Part shown: one piece after another, positions 1 through 11,062 of the stretch
How the letters are laid out: each line of letters starts with the position of its first letter
How positions within the stretch are numbered: the first letter of the stretch is position 1
Assembly: GCF_040581485.1 (NCBI RefSeq)
Contig: NC_090131.1
Location: 6,448,001 to 6,512,000 of the forward strand
Length of the DNA stretch: 64,000 nucleotides
Reading direction: 5' to 3'
Origin: Linepithema humile
Lineage: Eukaryota > Arthropoda > Insecta > Hymenoptera > Formicidae
Program-made: the position numbers and the translations under genes
Notes under the pieces: generated by a model
Database searches by the model: none
What the model was told of the DNA's origin: nothing
Seen by the model: only the letters and a program-made list of their open reading frames with translations

Positions 1-330
1 AAAATTTAGTATAATTTAAGTAAATTTTTGTAACTCCACATAACTACGTCGCAAAATGGCACAATATACTACTGTGAGAATTACTACTATGAGATCGGAA
101 CATTCGCAATTTAATATTTCTTGAAAAAACGAAGGTTGATTATCGAACACCGAATGAAATTTAACAGATGTACTTTTCTCATAGAATTGCATTTACGAAA
201 GAAATTCTCGGGTGAAACTCACGCAAGCGTACTCGTCGCTTCTCACAATGACCTATATCTATGTACTTGATTCCGACGTGTCTTGTCTATACTATGTTGC
301 GTTTATATAACGTTCCGTATCGTTTGAACT
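1..330 (-). promoter_or_regulatory. Conserved odorant-receptor upstream block, copy 1
   Basis: This block aligns almost base for base with 5354-5680 and more loosely with 10020-10220. In those two copies it lies directly upstream of an intact minus-strand odorant receptor. By analogy, the start codon of another receptor should sit roughly 110 bp to the left of position 1, outside the window. The small reading frames inside differ between copies and are broken by substitutions, so I read the block as promoter and 5' flanking DNA rather than coding sequence. Confidence 0.6.
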
Positions 331-333
331 ATT

Positions 334-1340
334 AGTAAAGATAATTAAAAACCGTCATATTTACAATATAAAGTTGTTGCCTGCAAACAGTATTTATTAC
401 TAAAAATAAAGCTTTGCTTTTTGTATATATTATTTCTATTTAAGAAATCACTTCGAATATTATCATAAACATAAATAACATCTCAAATTTATTTATTAGA
501 TATTAGATGTGTAAAAAATCTTAAAAAGAATCGGTGTATGTTATTATACATACTATCATACATAATATTGTTACGCCTGTGCTTTTCGCCGCTGATGCTG
601 TGTGTTACAGCTGACGGACCGATCGATAATATCGATCGGTCACTATAAAGTTAAAGCCATATGGCATTTGTAAATAACAAGAGTTTTTCTTATATTTGTT
701 GTCAAGACGATATCGATTAGCGGCTTAGAGGGTCTCTATGACAGTTTGTAAACAAGCTGTCATATGTCAGATCTTCGGTAGCTGTCTGCTCGGGCGGACG
801 TATATGACAGCTCCGATCTTTCAATCTTATTTTCGGTTATTTATTGTATGAGTTACTGTTGAATTACTGTTCTTATTAAAGTGTTCTCTGTTTTGTTGAA
901 ACATTGTGTTGTGTTCTTTAATTTCGCGAGTTTCGTTGACGCGTGTGATATTCCGTTCTGCGGGCGCAACAATATCATAAGTGTAAATGGAGAAATACCA
1001 ACATCATATATTTCCGATGAACATGCATTCCGATGAACGGCATGAATTATTTTTCTATAAACCAGATTCTTATATGACAAATTAACATCCTGTGGCGTAT
1101 GATATTTTATTGCGTTCTCAATAGGGTAACTGCGAATATTTGTAAAATTGCAACATATTTAAATTAAGGGGAGTGGATAGAAGAAATGAATTAATGTCTG
1201 CATATTTTCAACAATTATATATCAAATATATTTTAAAACATTTTTTACTATTACTACTTATTATTTCTTTTTTTGTTTTTAATCTTATAATATTGTAGCA
1301 GATAAGTAGAATTTTGTTTAATCCAAATTTTTTCTTCTAT
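334..1340 (-). pseudogene. Odorant receptor pseudogene (exons 5 and 6 only)
   Basis: A degraded insect odorant receptor. The exon 5 equivalent (about 1003-1129) still reads S-Y-P-I-E-N-A and aligns with exon 5 of the intact receptor at 1867-5244. It carries a 16-bp tandem duplication (an 11-bp word starts at both 1012 and 1028) that shifts the frame. The exon 6 equivalent (about 440-518) has in-frame stops next to the conserved N-F-E-M-like stretch. Exons 7-9 are missing: the conserved upstream block of the next copy joins directly to intron 6 sequence near 330. Exons 1-4 are also unrecognisable; only a relic of the exon 4 donor may remain near 1345. A solo LTR is inserted between exons 5 and 6. 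This is a dead gene. Confidence 0.75.
569..971. mobile_element. Solo LTR of an LTR retrotransposon (probably Ty3/Gypsy)
   Basis: A 403-bp insertion that begins TGTTACGCC and ends GGGCGCAACA, the usual TG...CA ends with short inverted termini. It is flanked by the 4-bp duplication ATAT (565-568 and 972-975). The paralogous intron at about 3225-3245 has the empty site with a single ATAT, which fixes the boundaries. Inside are a perfect palindrome around an AATATCGAT-type centre (about 617-642), a TATAAA-like word near 645 and an ATTAAA word near 877, as expected of an LTR. There is no internal coding region and no second LTR, so it is the product of LTR-LTR recombination. Superfamily is inferred from the 4-bp duplication only. 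Confidence 0.85.
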
Positions 1341-1648
1341 TTTTATGTTTATTATTTTACTTAACAGGATAAAATATTCTATGCATTATTTGTAATACCT
1401 ATTTTACACACCATATGTAATAATTAGTAATAATTAAAAAAGTAAATGTTAAGTAAAAAAAATTTTTTAATATTTTCAAATATTACATATGTCTATTAAC
1501 TATACTTATAATTGAAAAGAAAAGGAAAGATATTTTCAAGAAAAGAATAATAAAAGTAAAACAAAGTTATAATTGCTTATTGTGACTCATTTTTGTCATA
1601 CAATTATATAAATATAAACTGATGATACGAATACAAATCAATTATTCT

Positions 1649-1702
1649 TTTTTTTACATTTTGAACGAAGAGCGTTTTTTTTACATTTTGAACGAAGAGC
1701 GT
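1649..1702. repeat. Short tandem duplication
   Basis: A unit of about 26 bp (T-run, then ACATTTTGAACGAAGAGCG) occurs twice in direct succession downstream of the receptor stop codon at 1867. A related, diverged T-run/ACATTTTG word occurs near 7098, downstream of the other intact receptor, so the sequence comes from the duplicated 3' flank. Confidence 0.7.
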
Positions 1703-1866
1703 TATGTTTGTAGAAACTTTTTTTGTGAATAACTAATCTGAACATTTCCGATATGACACGTTTTATTTATTAGAAAATAAGATGTTTAATAAAAAATATA
1801 TTATTATATATAAATTTAAGATATTTTTTATTTACTACAACTATAATACTAGCCGTTATTATTTCC

Positions 1867-4800
1867 TTATCTCGTAGAATACATGACGGTAAAGTAAGAC
1901 ACGGATGTGTTTACTAGCTGCAACAAAATATATTTGCTTCTTTTTGTTTTATTAAAATATATCTCTAAAATATAATATTATATAAAATGTCTTGTACCAT
2001 GGCAAAGAACTCTAAAGATCCTACAAACAATCCACCAACATGCAAAGTGAAACTTTTATTACCTCTTTGCAACAGAAATAATATTAGTTTTTGTATATAT
2101 AAAGGAACTATATACCATTGAATCTCATACCTAATGTAATAAACCGACATAATATCAATATTTATTATTAAAAATAGTAAAGTGATATTAAGTAATGTGA
2201 AGATATATATTACGCCATGGTATATACGTCATCGCAGTTATCCGTAATTTGTTGACTTATAAAATTGGCTAAGAACATATATATAATACAGGCGCTTATT
2301 GCTACACAAGGCACAATAAGTTCCTGAATATTATAATTCACTGCTATAATCTGAAAAAACTAATGGACAAATTTCAATGTATTGTAATTAGTTCATAATT
2401 TATAATTTGTTTTATAATTTTTAACTATAAATTAATGCGCGTGCGCATGTGTATGTGTGTGTGTGTATAATAGTAGTAACATATTACTATTCATAAAAAT
2501 TTTTAGAATATGTTAAATTTTAATTGGAATAATTCAGAAAATTAGGATGCAAATTTAGAATCTGGAAAATTGAAATTTTTGAGTTGTCAGATATTAAAAT
2601 AATATCAAAATTTAAAATTTGAATCGCGTTTTTTTCTATGCATTTTTAATTACATTCACAAGTAATTAGTTTAAAGTACATATTATTATTTTAAATGTAG
2701 AAAAGTTATATAAGCTACTTTAGGTTGCTACGCAATCAGGATTTACATTTTATTCGAATTCTCAATCAAATTGTTATCAAAAGAAATTCATTACAAACTA
2801 CAAAATAAATTTACTGTTTATTAGTAATCCAAAATACGAATGAAATGGATAATGTCTCTGCACTTATACTGTTTGGTTTTATTAGTGACAAGTAATACTT
2901 ATTCTTATAAATTAAGTTTTCTTGGTTGTTCAATGATAATATAAAATCTAAAATTTTTCGAGCTTGAAAAGAACTTAGTTATGTCAGTTAAAATATTCAT
3001 TACAATGCAATTATAAGTTTAATAATATAAAATAACGTTTAAAAATAATATTTATTTTTTTTAAACGTCTAATTACAAATATCTTACCCGTAAAATATTG
3101 AGGCTTAAAGTACTCACTCCGAATATTATCATAAACATTAAAGACATCTCAAAATTGGTTATTAGATAGGTAGAAAACCTTTTAAACGAAAAAAATCTGT
3201 ATATGCGGGTTTATGTTACTGTGCATATTATTTAAAATAATATCATAAATATAAATGGAAAAATACAAACATCATAGCTTTCCGATGAATATCTATGGCA
3301 CGAATCATCCCGTTATAAACCAAATTTTTGTGCGGCAAATTAATATCTTGTAACATATGAAATTTCATTGCGTATTTAATACGATAACTGTGAATAATTA
3401 ATAGAAACAGCTATAGTTTTGATTAATTTTACTTTTGAAGATACACTATTACTTCAATCTATTATAGTAAAATGTAATATTAAAACTACAACATATTTTC
3501 TATTTATTATTATTATTATTACATATTGTGTAAGTTTCTAAACTTTTTATTGTTATTACTTCTTATTTATTGCTTTGTTTCTAATTTCGAAAAATTTTAT
3601 AACAGATAAACAGAATTTTGTTTAACTCAAAGTTTATTTATTGTTTTTGTACTTATTGCTTTACCTAGCAATTTGAAACATTCCGCAAGCATATTGCATG
3701 TATGCCATAAGCATTGTTCCTGTTGCTAGTGCACCGATTAACCCTATACCGAAAGTTACATTTTGATGCAGTAAAAATAAGTGGAAATATTTTTCTTGGT
3801 CAACAAAGTATTCAGTCATAAATGGTAAGCGTCGTGGTTGAGAGTTGTTTACTGAGAAAATAATATGAAGAATATCCGGCCATATTTGAATGATTACATT
3901 AATAAACACAGCACTGATGCCAAGTACTAAACAATATTATAAACAAGTAATATTTTAATTATATAGTAGTGATCTTGTGTTTTTGAAGTATTTAAGCTTT
4001 AAATCGAGCGTTGTTTCATATAACTAAAAATGTGTCTTATGTTATACACAAACTTAGGTTAATTAATTAAATTTGTTAATTATTTTAAATGTAAAGCGTA
4101 ACAGGAATTAAAAAATTTATTAGATGAAAATATTGTCTTACCTATAATTATAATTGTATAACGTTTTGCGTGCTTCCCATGTTTTTCTATAATAGCGATT
4201 TCATTTTTATCTGTTAAATCATCCCAAATTTGTTGTAGCTGTTCCAGCAAATACTTTACCTGTTGTTTCAATAAGTTTTTATGCATTTATCTTGACAAAA
4301 TAGAAAATAATTTTGGAATTTATCATATAAAAGTTTGTACATTGCGAATAATATTTAAATATAACGAATTGTTTAACTTACTGTTTCGGCGTTGACATAA
4401 AATGAATTATACTTTACCACAAGAGTTATACAAGCAAACACAAAAGAAAAAATTTTAATAACAAGGTCTACAGTACAGTTTGAAGTTGTGAATGCTGTAA
4501 GCTGTAAATAATATTTTTATTCAAGAAACTAGAATAACAATAATTGTTACCAGCAAACTGTGAAATTTATCTAGTTAATTCTACTTGTTCAAGTACGATA
4601 AAATTACAATAAACAATAGTAAATAATAATTTGGTAATAAAGTATGACAGTATATTCATAATAAAATATATACACATAAAGAGCCCGAAAGGAAAGAGAA
4701 TACTTTATGAAATATTTGATACTTTATGTTTAAAAGTATTATAAGAAAATACAAAAATATCCCAAAAAACTCTTAGAAAAAAAGGTTTAATTAACATAAT

Positions 4801-5244
4801 TTTAAAAACGTTTTATTTTACATTTCAGATATTATTTTATATTAGTTTCAAAGTATTTAGTATAAATAATAAATAGAAAATTTTATTTTAAATAAATTTT
4901 ATTTTAAAACTTCGGATGAGTTTTTACATAATTCTGATAATATTGTTGAACTTCTTATCAATATTATTATATTATGTACTGTTTAAAACTTTACGATCTT
5001 TATGTTTAACATTTTTTTCGAAAATATTTTATTATCACAACATTTAGAAAGTCGTGTTTTTTTATATTTTATATAATAATATAATCGAAATGTGTCATAC
5101 CTGAAATGCAATAAGACTTACTAAACCACTATAGCAACATATTAAGTGAAGTTGAGCAAGTTTCGATTTTTGATAAGGCCATAAACCAATTGCCAGCAAA
5201 AGAGTCCGATGGAGACTGAAAAATCTATCTTCTATACTGATCAT
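1867..5244 (-). CDS. Odorant receptor (7tm_6 family), intact, nine exons
   Basis: Insect odorant receptor: a seven-transmembrane, ligand-selective ion-channel subunit expected to work with the co-receptor Orco in olfactory neuron dendrites. Exons on the minus strand: 5244-5101, 4501-4382, 4259-4142, 3926-3665, 3387-3271, 3178-3088, 2350-2214, 2130-1998, 1917-1867. All introns are GT-AG and phases match, giving 1,173 nt and 390 aa. Family landmarks are S-L-H-R-T-L-L and G-L-W-P-Y near the N terminus, E-I-A-I-I-E-K-H in exon 3, D-Q-E-K-Y-F and F-Q-I-A-R in exon 4, D-I-H-R-K-A in exon 5, Y-E-I-Q-W-Y in exon 8, and the terminal S-V-S-Y-F-T-V-M-Y-S. The start M-I-S-I-E-D was chosen because the upstream in-frame ATG of the paralogue is lost here. 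It is the left partner of a tandem pair with 7271-9909. The ligand cannot be inferred. Confidence 0.9.
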
Positions 5245-5339
5245 GTCTCTGCTGGCGCTAAAACACGTTTGACGGAACGAAAGACGGTAGAGGCTTCCTC
5301 ATCCCTACTTTTTAGTCAGTTTATTCAATATTTACAAGA

Positions 5340-5680
5340 CTTTTTTTTCGCGTAAAATTCAGTATAATTTAAATAAACTTTGTAATTCCGCATCTACATC
5401 GCAAAATGACACAATACGCTGCTATGAAATACTACTGTAAGATCGGAACATTCGCAATTTTACATTTCTTGAAAAAACGAAAGTCGATTATCGAACACCG
5501 AATGAAATTTAACAGATGTACTTTTCTCATAGAATTGCATCTACGAGAGAAATTGTCAGGTGAAACCTACGCAAGCGTACTCGTCGCTTCTCACGATGAC
5601 CTATATCTATGTACTTTGTTCCGATGTGTCCTGTCTATACTATATTGCGTTCATATAACGTTCCGTATCGTTTGAATCAT
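5340..5680 (-). promoter_or_regulatory. Conserved odorant-receptor upstream block, copy 2
   Basis: Lies immediately upstream of the receptor start at 5244 and matches 1-330 closely, with a looser match at 10020-10220. Conserved words include CGGAACATTCGCAATTT-like and GAACACCGAATGAAATTTAAC-like segments. The block ends at about 5680, where it abuts the last-exon relic of the next receptor copy. The small plus-strand frames here overlap the repeat and are not conserved, so I treat them as chance. Presumed receptor promoter plus short intergenic spacer. Confidence 0.55.
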
Positions 5681-5684
5681 AGAA

Positions 5685-6290
5685 TATATGACGAAAAAGT
5701 AAGATACGGAACCGTTTGCCAGCTGCAACATAATATTAGTATGCTTCTATGTCGTCCCGTTGAGATATACGTTCAAAATATTACAATATGTAAAATGTTT
5801 TACCGTAGTGCAACACTCCAAAAATACTACAGACAATCCACCGACATGCAGACCAAACGTCTTACTGCTTCTTTGTAATAAAAATAATATCACAGTTTTT
5901 GCGTATGCAAAGGAATTATATACCACTGAACTTCATGTCTAATATAATAATGACATGATAAATCGGTAATTTGAGAAAAATAACAATATTTATAAATAAT
6001 TTTGGAAACATATATGACATATATATAACAATTATATGTGGAACTATATATCTTTTTCTACACCATTTTAACTTTTATTTAATTTTTAATATTCAAAAAA
6101 TAGAGAAGCGATATTATTATACATATAATATAAACATATTTCTTACGCAGTGGTAAATACATGATTACCATGATTTGTAATTTCTTGTCCGACAAGATTG
6201 GCTATGAACATATATAAAACACAAGTGGCTGCTGTCATAAGAGGTATTAAAAGTTCTTCAACACGAAAATTTAACGATATAATTTGAAAA
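5685..6290 (-). pseudogene. Odorant receptor pseudogene (exons 7-9 only)
   Basis: The 3' half of a nine-exon receptor. The exon 9 relic (about 5690-5746) reads S-V-S-Y-F-F-V-I-Y-S but lacks a stop at the expected place. The exon 8 relic (about 5790-5935) starts Y/H-E-V-Q-W-Y-I-I-P-L-H and is shifted by a 2-nt insertion just after Q-K-L, which produces a TGA. The exon 7 relic (about 6152-6288) stays open and keeps its GTAAGA donor, but its acceptor AG has become AA. No exons 1-6 follow. Intron-like sequence matching 340-420 is found at about 6787-6852. Together with the pseudogene at 334-1340 it may represent the two ends of rearranged receptor copies. Confidence 0.8.
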
Positions 6291-6630
6291 ACCTAACGTG
6301 CAAATTCGAATATGTTGTGATTAGTTCATAAAATCAGTATAATTATGAAATTTATTTCTATTTTTATCGAATTACTAGGCAATTAAAATTTATACGACTT
6401 TGTGTTCGACATTACTGCATAGAAAAGAAAAGTTTATGTAATTTTTTTGCAACATTCTAGTTTAAAAATTGCAAATATATTTAAAATTAAATTTTTTAAT
6501 ATTAAATATTTATAACATGAGATGATTTCTCAAATCAAATTGTCAAGCAAATCTTGTTAAATACTCAAAGTATTTGTTAGTAACATAAGATACGAATAAA
6601 ATAGAAGATTTCTCTGCATTTATAAGTTTT

Positions 6631-6679
<49 letters not shown>

Positions 6680-7270
6680 ATTAATGACAATTAATAATTA
6701 TTGTTTACAATTTATTAAGCTTTCCGATGTATTCATATAATTTTCCGTGTTTGTTTAAAATTTATTTAATGTAATGTTGTTTAAAAAACGTCATATTTGC
6801 AATATGAAATTATAACTTGCAAACAATATTTATTACTAAAACAATAAGTTTGCTTGGGACATTTTTTAAATTTTTCAGTGCTTTTATTAGAATTCTGTCA
6901 GAATTTTTAAAAAAATATTACGTGTTAAATTAAAATTTTTGATGGTTTCTATCAAGTTATATTAATTATTATTAATTAAAAAGAAAAAATATGATAAAAA
7001 AATAGATTAAATTTTTAATTATTTTATTATACTAACTCGTTTTTATAATACATTTCGTAAAAATTTATTTGGCCATACGAATAAAGATCGATTCTTCTTT
7101 TTTTTACATTTTGCATAAAAAATGCTACCATAAAAGTTTATTTTGTTAATACTTGACTCGTGAATTTTTTATATGTCACGCTTTATTCGCTCTAATGTAA
7201 AACCTACTGTATCGTTTTTATTGAATTTATGCTACTGTTGTATTAATACATTTAATGATGTATTTTGCCG
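6291..7270. other. Receptor-array spacer, no gene
   Basis: AT-rich spacer between the truncated receptor pseudogene and the stop codon of the next intact receptor. It contains a CT microsatellite (6634-6679) and, at about 6787-6852, a stretch resembling the intron segment at 340-420 of the first pseudogene. No receptor exon 1-6 sequence was found here. Confidence 0.6.
6634..6679. repeat. (CT)n microsatellite
   Basis: About 46 bp of CT dinucleotides with one TTC interruption. Confidence 0.95.
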
Positions 7271-9909
7271 TCATTGTTGCATAGAGTACATGACAGTAAA
7301 GTAAGATATGGATGCATTTGCCATCTGTAACATATCCGCTTTTACTTCGAATCTGTGAGATAGATAATTTGTTAGAATATATAAAATATTGTATACCGTG
7401 GTAAAACATTGTAAAGATGCTACCAACAATCCGACTTTCAGACCAAAAGATTTCTTTCCATTTTGCAACAGAAATAATATCAATCTTTGTATATGTAGAG
7501 GAGCTATATACCATTGAATTTCGTACCTATACATAATTTCAACACGATAAATCTCAATTATTTAAAAAAAATTAATATATTTATGAATAATTTTTGTAAT
7601 ACATATTTTTGTTTTGTGTTTTATATTACATTTTTGTTACTAGAATTGAATAGAACAATTATAAAACTATTCTTACGCAGTGACAAATATGTGATTATTA
7701 TGATCTGTAATTGCTTGTCCAATAACACTAGCTAAGAGCATATATGAAAAGGCGAACAATATAAATACAAAAATAATTACAATTTCTTCAATATTATCTT
7801 TACTAGATGTTACGATCTAAAAAATTCAGTGTATTAATTTTAATGATTAGTTCAGTTTTGAAATCTTATAAATATATATATATTATATATGGATATATAG
7901 ATAACATACACATACATAATTACGTCACACTTTAAAAATATATTATGTACAAAAAAGTTCTTAATGTACAAAAAGTTCTTATATCAAATTCCAATTACAA
8001 TCACTATTTATTTTTTTAGTTTAAATCGATATTACAGTTAGGACTATAAAATACATGAAGATTGTTATGTAAATTTGGTTAATCAAACGTATTGATAAGT
8101 ATGCAATCACAAACGTGTTGATATATAAAATAACATTAAAAAATGTCGCACAAGACTAACATGCATTCATAAACAAAGAACAAAACTTACACAAAACATA
8201 TTGAGACTCAAAGAAATTATTCCGAATGCTATTAGAAACATGAATGATATCTCAAATCTGGCCATTAATAGCTTAGAAAACCTTTAACACGAAAAATATA
8301 TACCATTACTGCGCGTACTATATATTATATTATGGGATAGATACCAACGTTATAGCTTTGCGATGAATATCTACAGCACAAACTATGTTCTCATTCTTGA
8401 TCGACAGGTTAATACTTTGTAACGTATAAATCTGCATCGAGTTTGCAATGCGATAACTGTGAATAATTTACAAAGTAAACTAATTATCCTAAAAATGTGC
8501 GATTGTAATTTTGCTGAATTGGAGCTGTAGCAATAATTTTTAATGTCTTATGCCCAGTTCCACCAACGTAACTTTAATCTTGGTTCAACTTATTCGTCAT
8601 CTTTTTTTACTTCTAAGAATTAGAAAAAAATGAAGAATAAGTTGAACCGAGATTAAAGTTAATCTATATTGATGGAAATGGACATTAATAACATAAATTA
8701 ATTAATTACTTACTAATTTAAGATTTTTTTATATGTACTCGTTGTTCTTGCAAGACGAGTAACATTTTTAAGAATATACAAAAAAAAAAACAATTATGTC
8801 TAATATTAAAATTTTTAGATTTTTTGTTTTACCTAGCAATTCTAAACATTGCACAAATATGTAGTAGATATGCCATAAGTAATGATTCTGTTCCTAGCAA
8901 AGCAATCATCCCTATGATAGTTGCGACCCCGTAGAATAATAACAAATAGAAATATTTTTCTTGGTCGTCAATATGTTGAGTCATAATCGGCAAGCGACGT
9001 GATTGAGACTGGTTTACTGATAAAATAATGTGCAAAAAATCCTGCCATAATTGGGTCGTTACAACTATAAACGCTCCAATAAGGGCAAACGCTAAACAAT
9101 ATAAATGAATCATATCAATTAATATTATAGCACAATATCAGGAATAGTATTTTCAAAATTTTTTTAATTAAACGCTCATAACATGAACGAAAGAGTTTGT
9201 AGAACTCAAGTTATTTTTTACTCAATAAACGTTTTGAAATAATAAATTAATTAATCGACTTGAAATATAAAGCGCGTAACACAAATCAAAAGATAATATC
9301 TTACTTGTAAGTATAGTTGTGAAGCGTTTTGCATTATCTCCGTACTTTTCTACGATGGCGATTTCGTGATGGTCCTTCAAATTTTCATAAATATGTTGAA
9401 ATTGTTCCATTAAATATTTCACCTGTTGTTTTAACGAGTTTTATGCTATTTGTCTCAGAAAATATGAAGAAGATTGATCAAATTTTTATGTGTAGTTTTA
9501 TTTGCCCTGTGAATTTTTGTTAAATAAAATAGATATTGAACTTACTGTTTCGGCGTTGATGTTAAACGAATTATATTTTATCGCCAAAAGAATGTAACCA
9601 AATGAGAAAGAAAAAACCTTGATAACGAGGTCCACAGTACATACTGAAGTCACAAGTGTTGCAAGCTGTAAAAATAATTGTTCTTTTTTTCAAAATAAAT
9701 TGATTGAAGAGTTTGTATGTAATAATATATGTATATAATGATATGATCAAGATATCGTGATGTACCTGAAACATAATACAACTTATCAGAATACTAAAGA
9801 AGCAGACAAATTGAATTCGAGCAAGTTTCGATTTTTCATAAGGCCACAAACCAACTGTCAGCAAAAGAGTCCGGTTGAGACTGAAATATTTATCCTCGAC
9901 ATTAATCAT
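7271..9909 (-). CDS. Odorant receptor (7tm_6 family), intact, nine exons
   Basis: Tandem paralogue of the receptor at 1867-5244. Exons on the minus strand: 9909-9766, 9665-9546, 9422-9305, 9091-8833, 8456-8349, 8281-8191, 7816-7677, 7526-7397, 7324-7271. All introns are GT-AG, phases match the paralogue exon by exon, and the total is 1,164 nt or 387 aa. It shares G-L-W-P-Y, E-I-A-I-V-E-K-Y-G, F-R-I-A-R, D-I-H-R-K-A-I-T-F-S-K, Y-E-I-Q-W-Y-I-A-P-L-H and S-I-S-Y-F-T-V-M-Y-S-M-Q-Q. An upstream in-frame ATG at 9933 would add eight residues; I prefer 9909 because it aligns with the only start available in the paralogue. Exon 5 is 9 nt shorter and exon 7 is 3 nt longer than in the paralogue. Intron 4 contains a foldback element. 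The ligand is unknown. Confidence 0.9.
8539..8692. repeat. Foldback/MITE-like element in receptor intron 4
   Basis: Two imperfect inverted arms of about 60 bp (starting TAATGTC and ending GACATTA) fold around a short centre near 8612. Each arm contains GGTTCAACTTATTC or its complement. It lies between receptor exons 4 and 5, and the corresponding intron of the paralogue shows no match, so it probably inserted after the duplication. Confidence 0.7.
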
Positions 9910-9989
9910 CTCTCTGCTGGCACTAAAACGCATTTGACGGGAGTGAAGACGGCAAAGGCTTGCTCATCCCCACTTTTATTTAGTTTATT

Positions 9990-10225
9990 ATTCCCTCTCT
10001 TTTGTAGCATAAAATGTAGCGTTTCGTAATTTAATGTAATTTCTGGAATTCAGTTCAAATGTATAATGCATGGTGGCACAATGTACTGTTATGAGATCGG
10101 AACGTTCGTAATTTACTATTTCTTAAAAAAGCGAGCGTCGATTAAGTAATTGCTCGAACATCGAAAGAAATGCAACAAATGCGCTTTTCCCATAGCATCT
10201 ACGAGAGAAGTTCTGATGTGAAAGC
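9990..10225 (-). promoter_or_regulatory. Conserved odorant-receptor upstream block, copy 3
   Basis: Upstream of the receptor start at 9909. It shares the words GAGATCGGAACGTTCG, TTTCTTAAAAAAGCGA and CATAGCATCTACGAGAGAAG (minor variants) with copies 1 and 2 but is more diverged, so this is probably the older array end. Presumed promoter region. Confidence 0.5.
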
Positions 10226-10922
10226 TATAGTATAGTAAATTTTTCAGTGCTACTTTATTTCAAGCATTTACACGTCTGTCAGAGACAGTCAGTTTTTTTT
10301 TTTTTTTTTTTTTTTGCTAAAACATAATTGCCATTTATATCCTCCTCTGCTTTTTTATTGTTCACTTTATATATTTTTTTGCGAGAAGAAAAAATGACGA
10401 TTGAAAAATATCTCCGAATATAAAAATATGACTGTAGTGAAAGATCTCCGAAGACTTATCTATACATAACAAAATGTATCCATCATGTGTTTTTCTTAAT
10501 TTTATTTATATATGTATGTCCAGCTAGTTTAAATTTAATATATCTTTTCTGTTATTTCAGAAGATCGATTATATAATTTTTCCGGTACGGCAATATAAGA
10601 ATGTAAGAAAATAGATTATTGTACAAAAGATTGTTCATGTAACGTAGTAAGTTTTTTCAAGTTTTCTTTATTAATTACATATGTGAGATTACAAAACAGG
10701 AATATAATTACGTAAATCACATCAATTTTTTTAGGAACAACAGAGAAGAAAATTATTGCATATTATACATGTATACAATAAAGAATACGAAAATCTCGCG
10801 TTTAATTTCAATAAGAAATCTTGAACAAAATTAAAATTGAGGGACTTGTGCGCGTGTGTCGGAAAAGAAGAATAATATCCATTAGATACATAATTAATAT
10901 TACGTCAAATAATGGTAATTGC
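10226..10922. other. Spacer between receptor array and coiled-coil gene
   Basis: AT-rich DNA with a T run of over 20 bp (about 10294-10315). No coding exon was recognised. The receptor array ends here; nothing to the right resembles a receptor. Confidence 0.6.
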
Positions 10923-10928
10923 ATTTAT
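10923..10928 (-). terminator. Candidate polyadenylation signal of the coiled-coil gene
   Basis: AATAAA on the minus strand, about 135 nt beyond the stop codon at 11063. Its position suits a short 3' UTR. Confidence 0.45.
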
Positions 10929-11062
10929 TGACAGGAAGACATTTACGTCGCGAGATAAAACACACTGTGCTTTGTAACGCACAGCGTTGTGACTTTGTTT
11001 TTGAGTGATAAAAATAAACGTAAGTTAAAGGGCTTTTAGCGAATAAAAAGATCAAAGACGCA

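Noticed and set aside
5406..5675. 89-aa plus-strand frame upstream of the receptor
   Set aside because: Falls in the repeated upstream block, but stops and shifts appear in the other two copies, so the frame is not under constraint.
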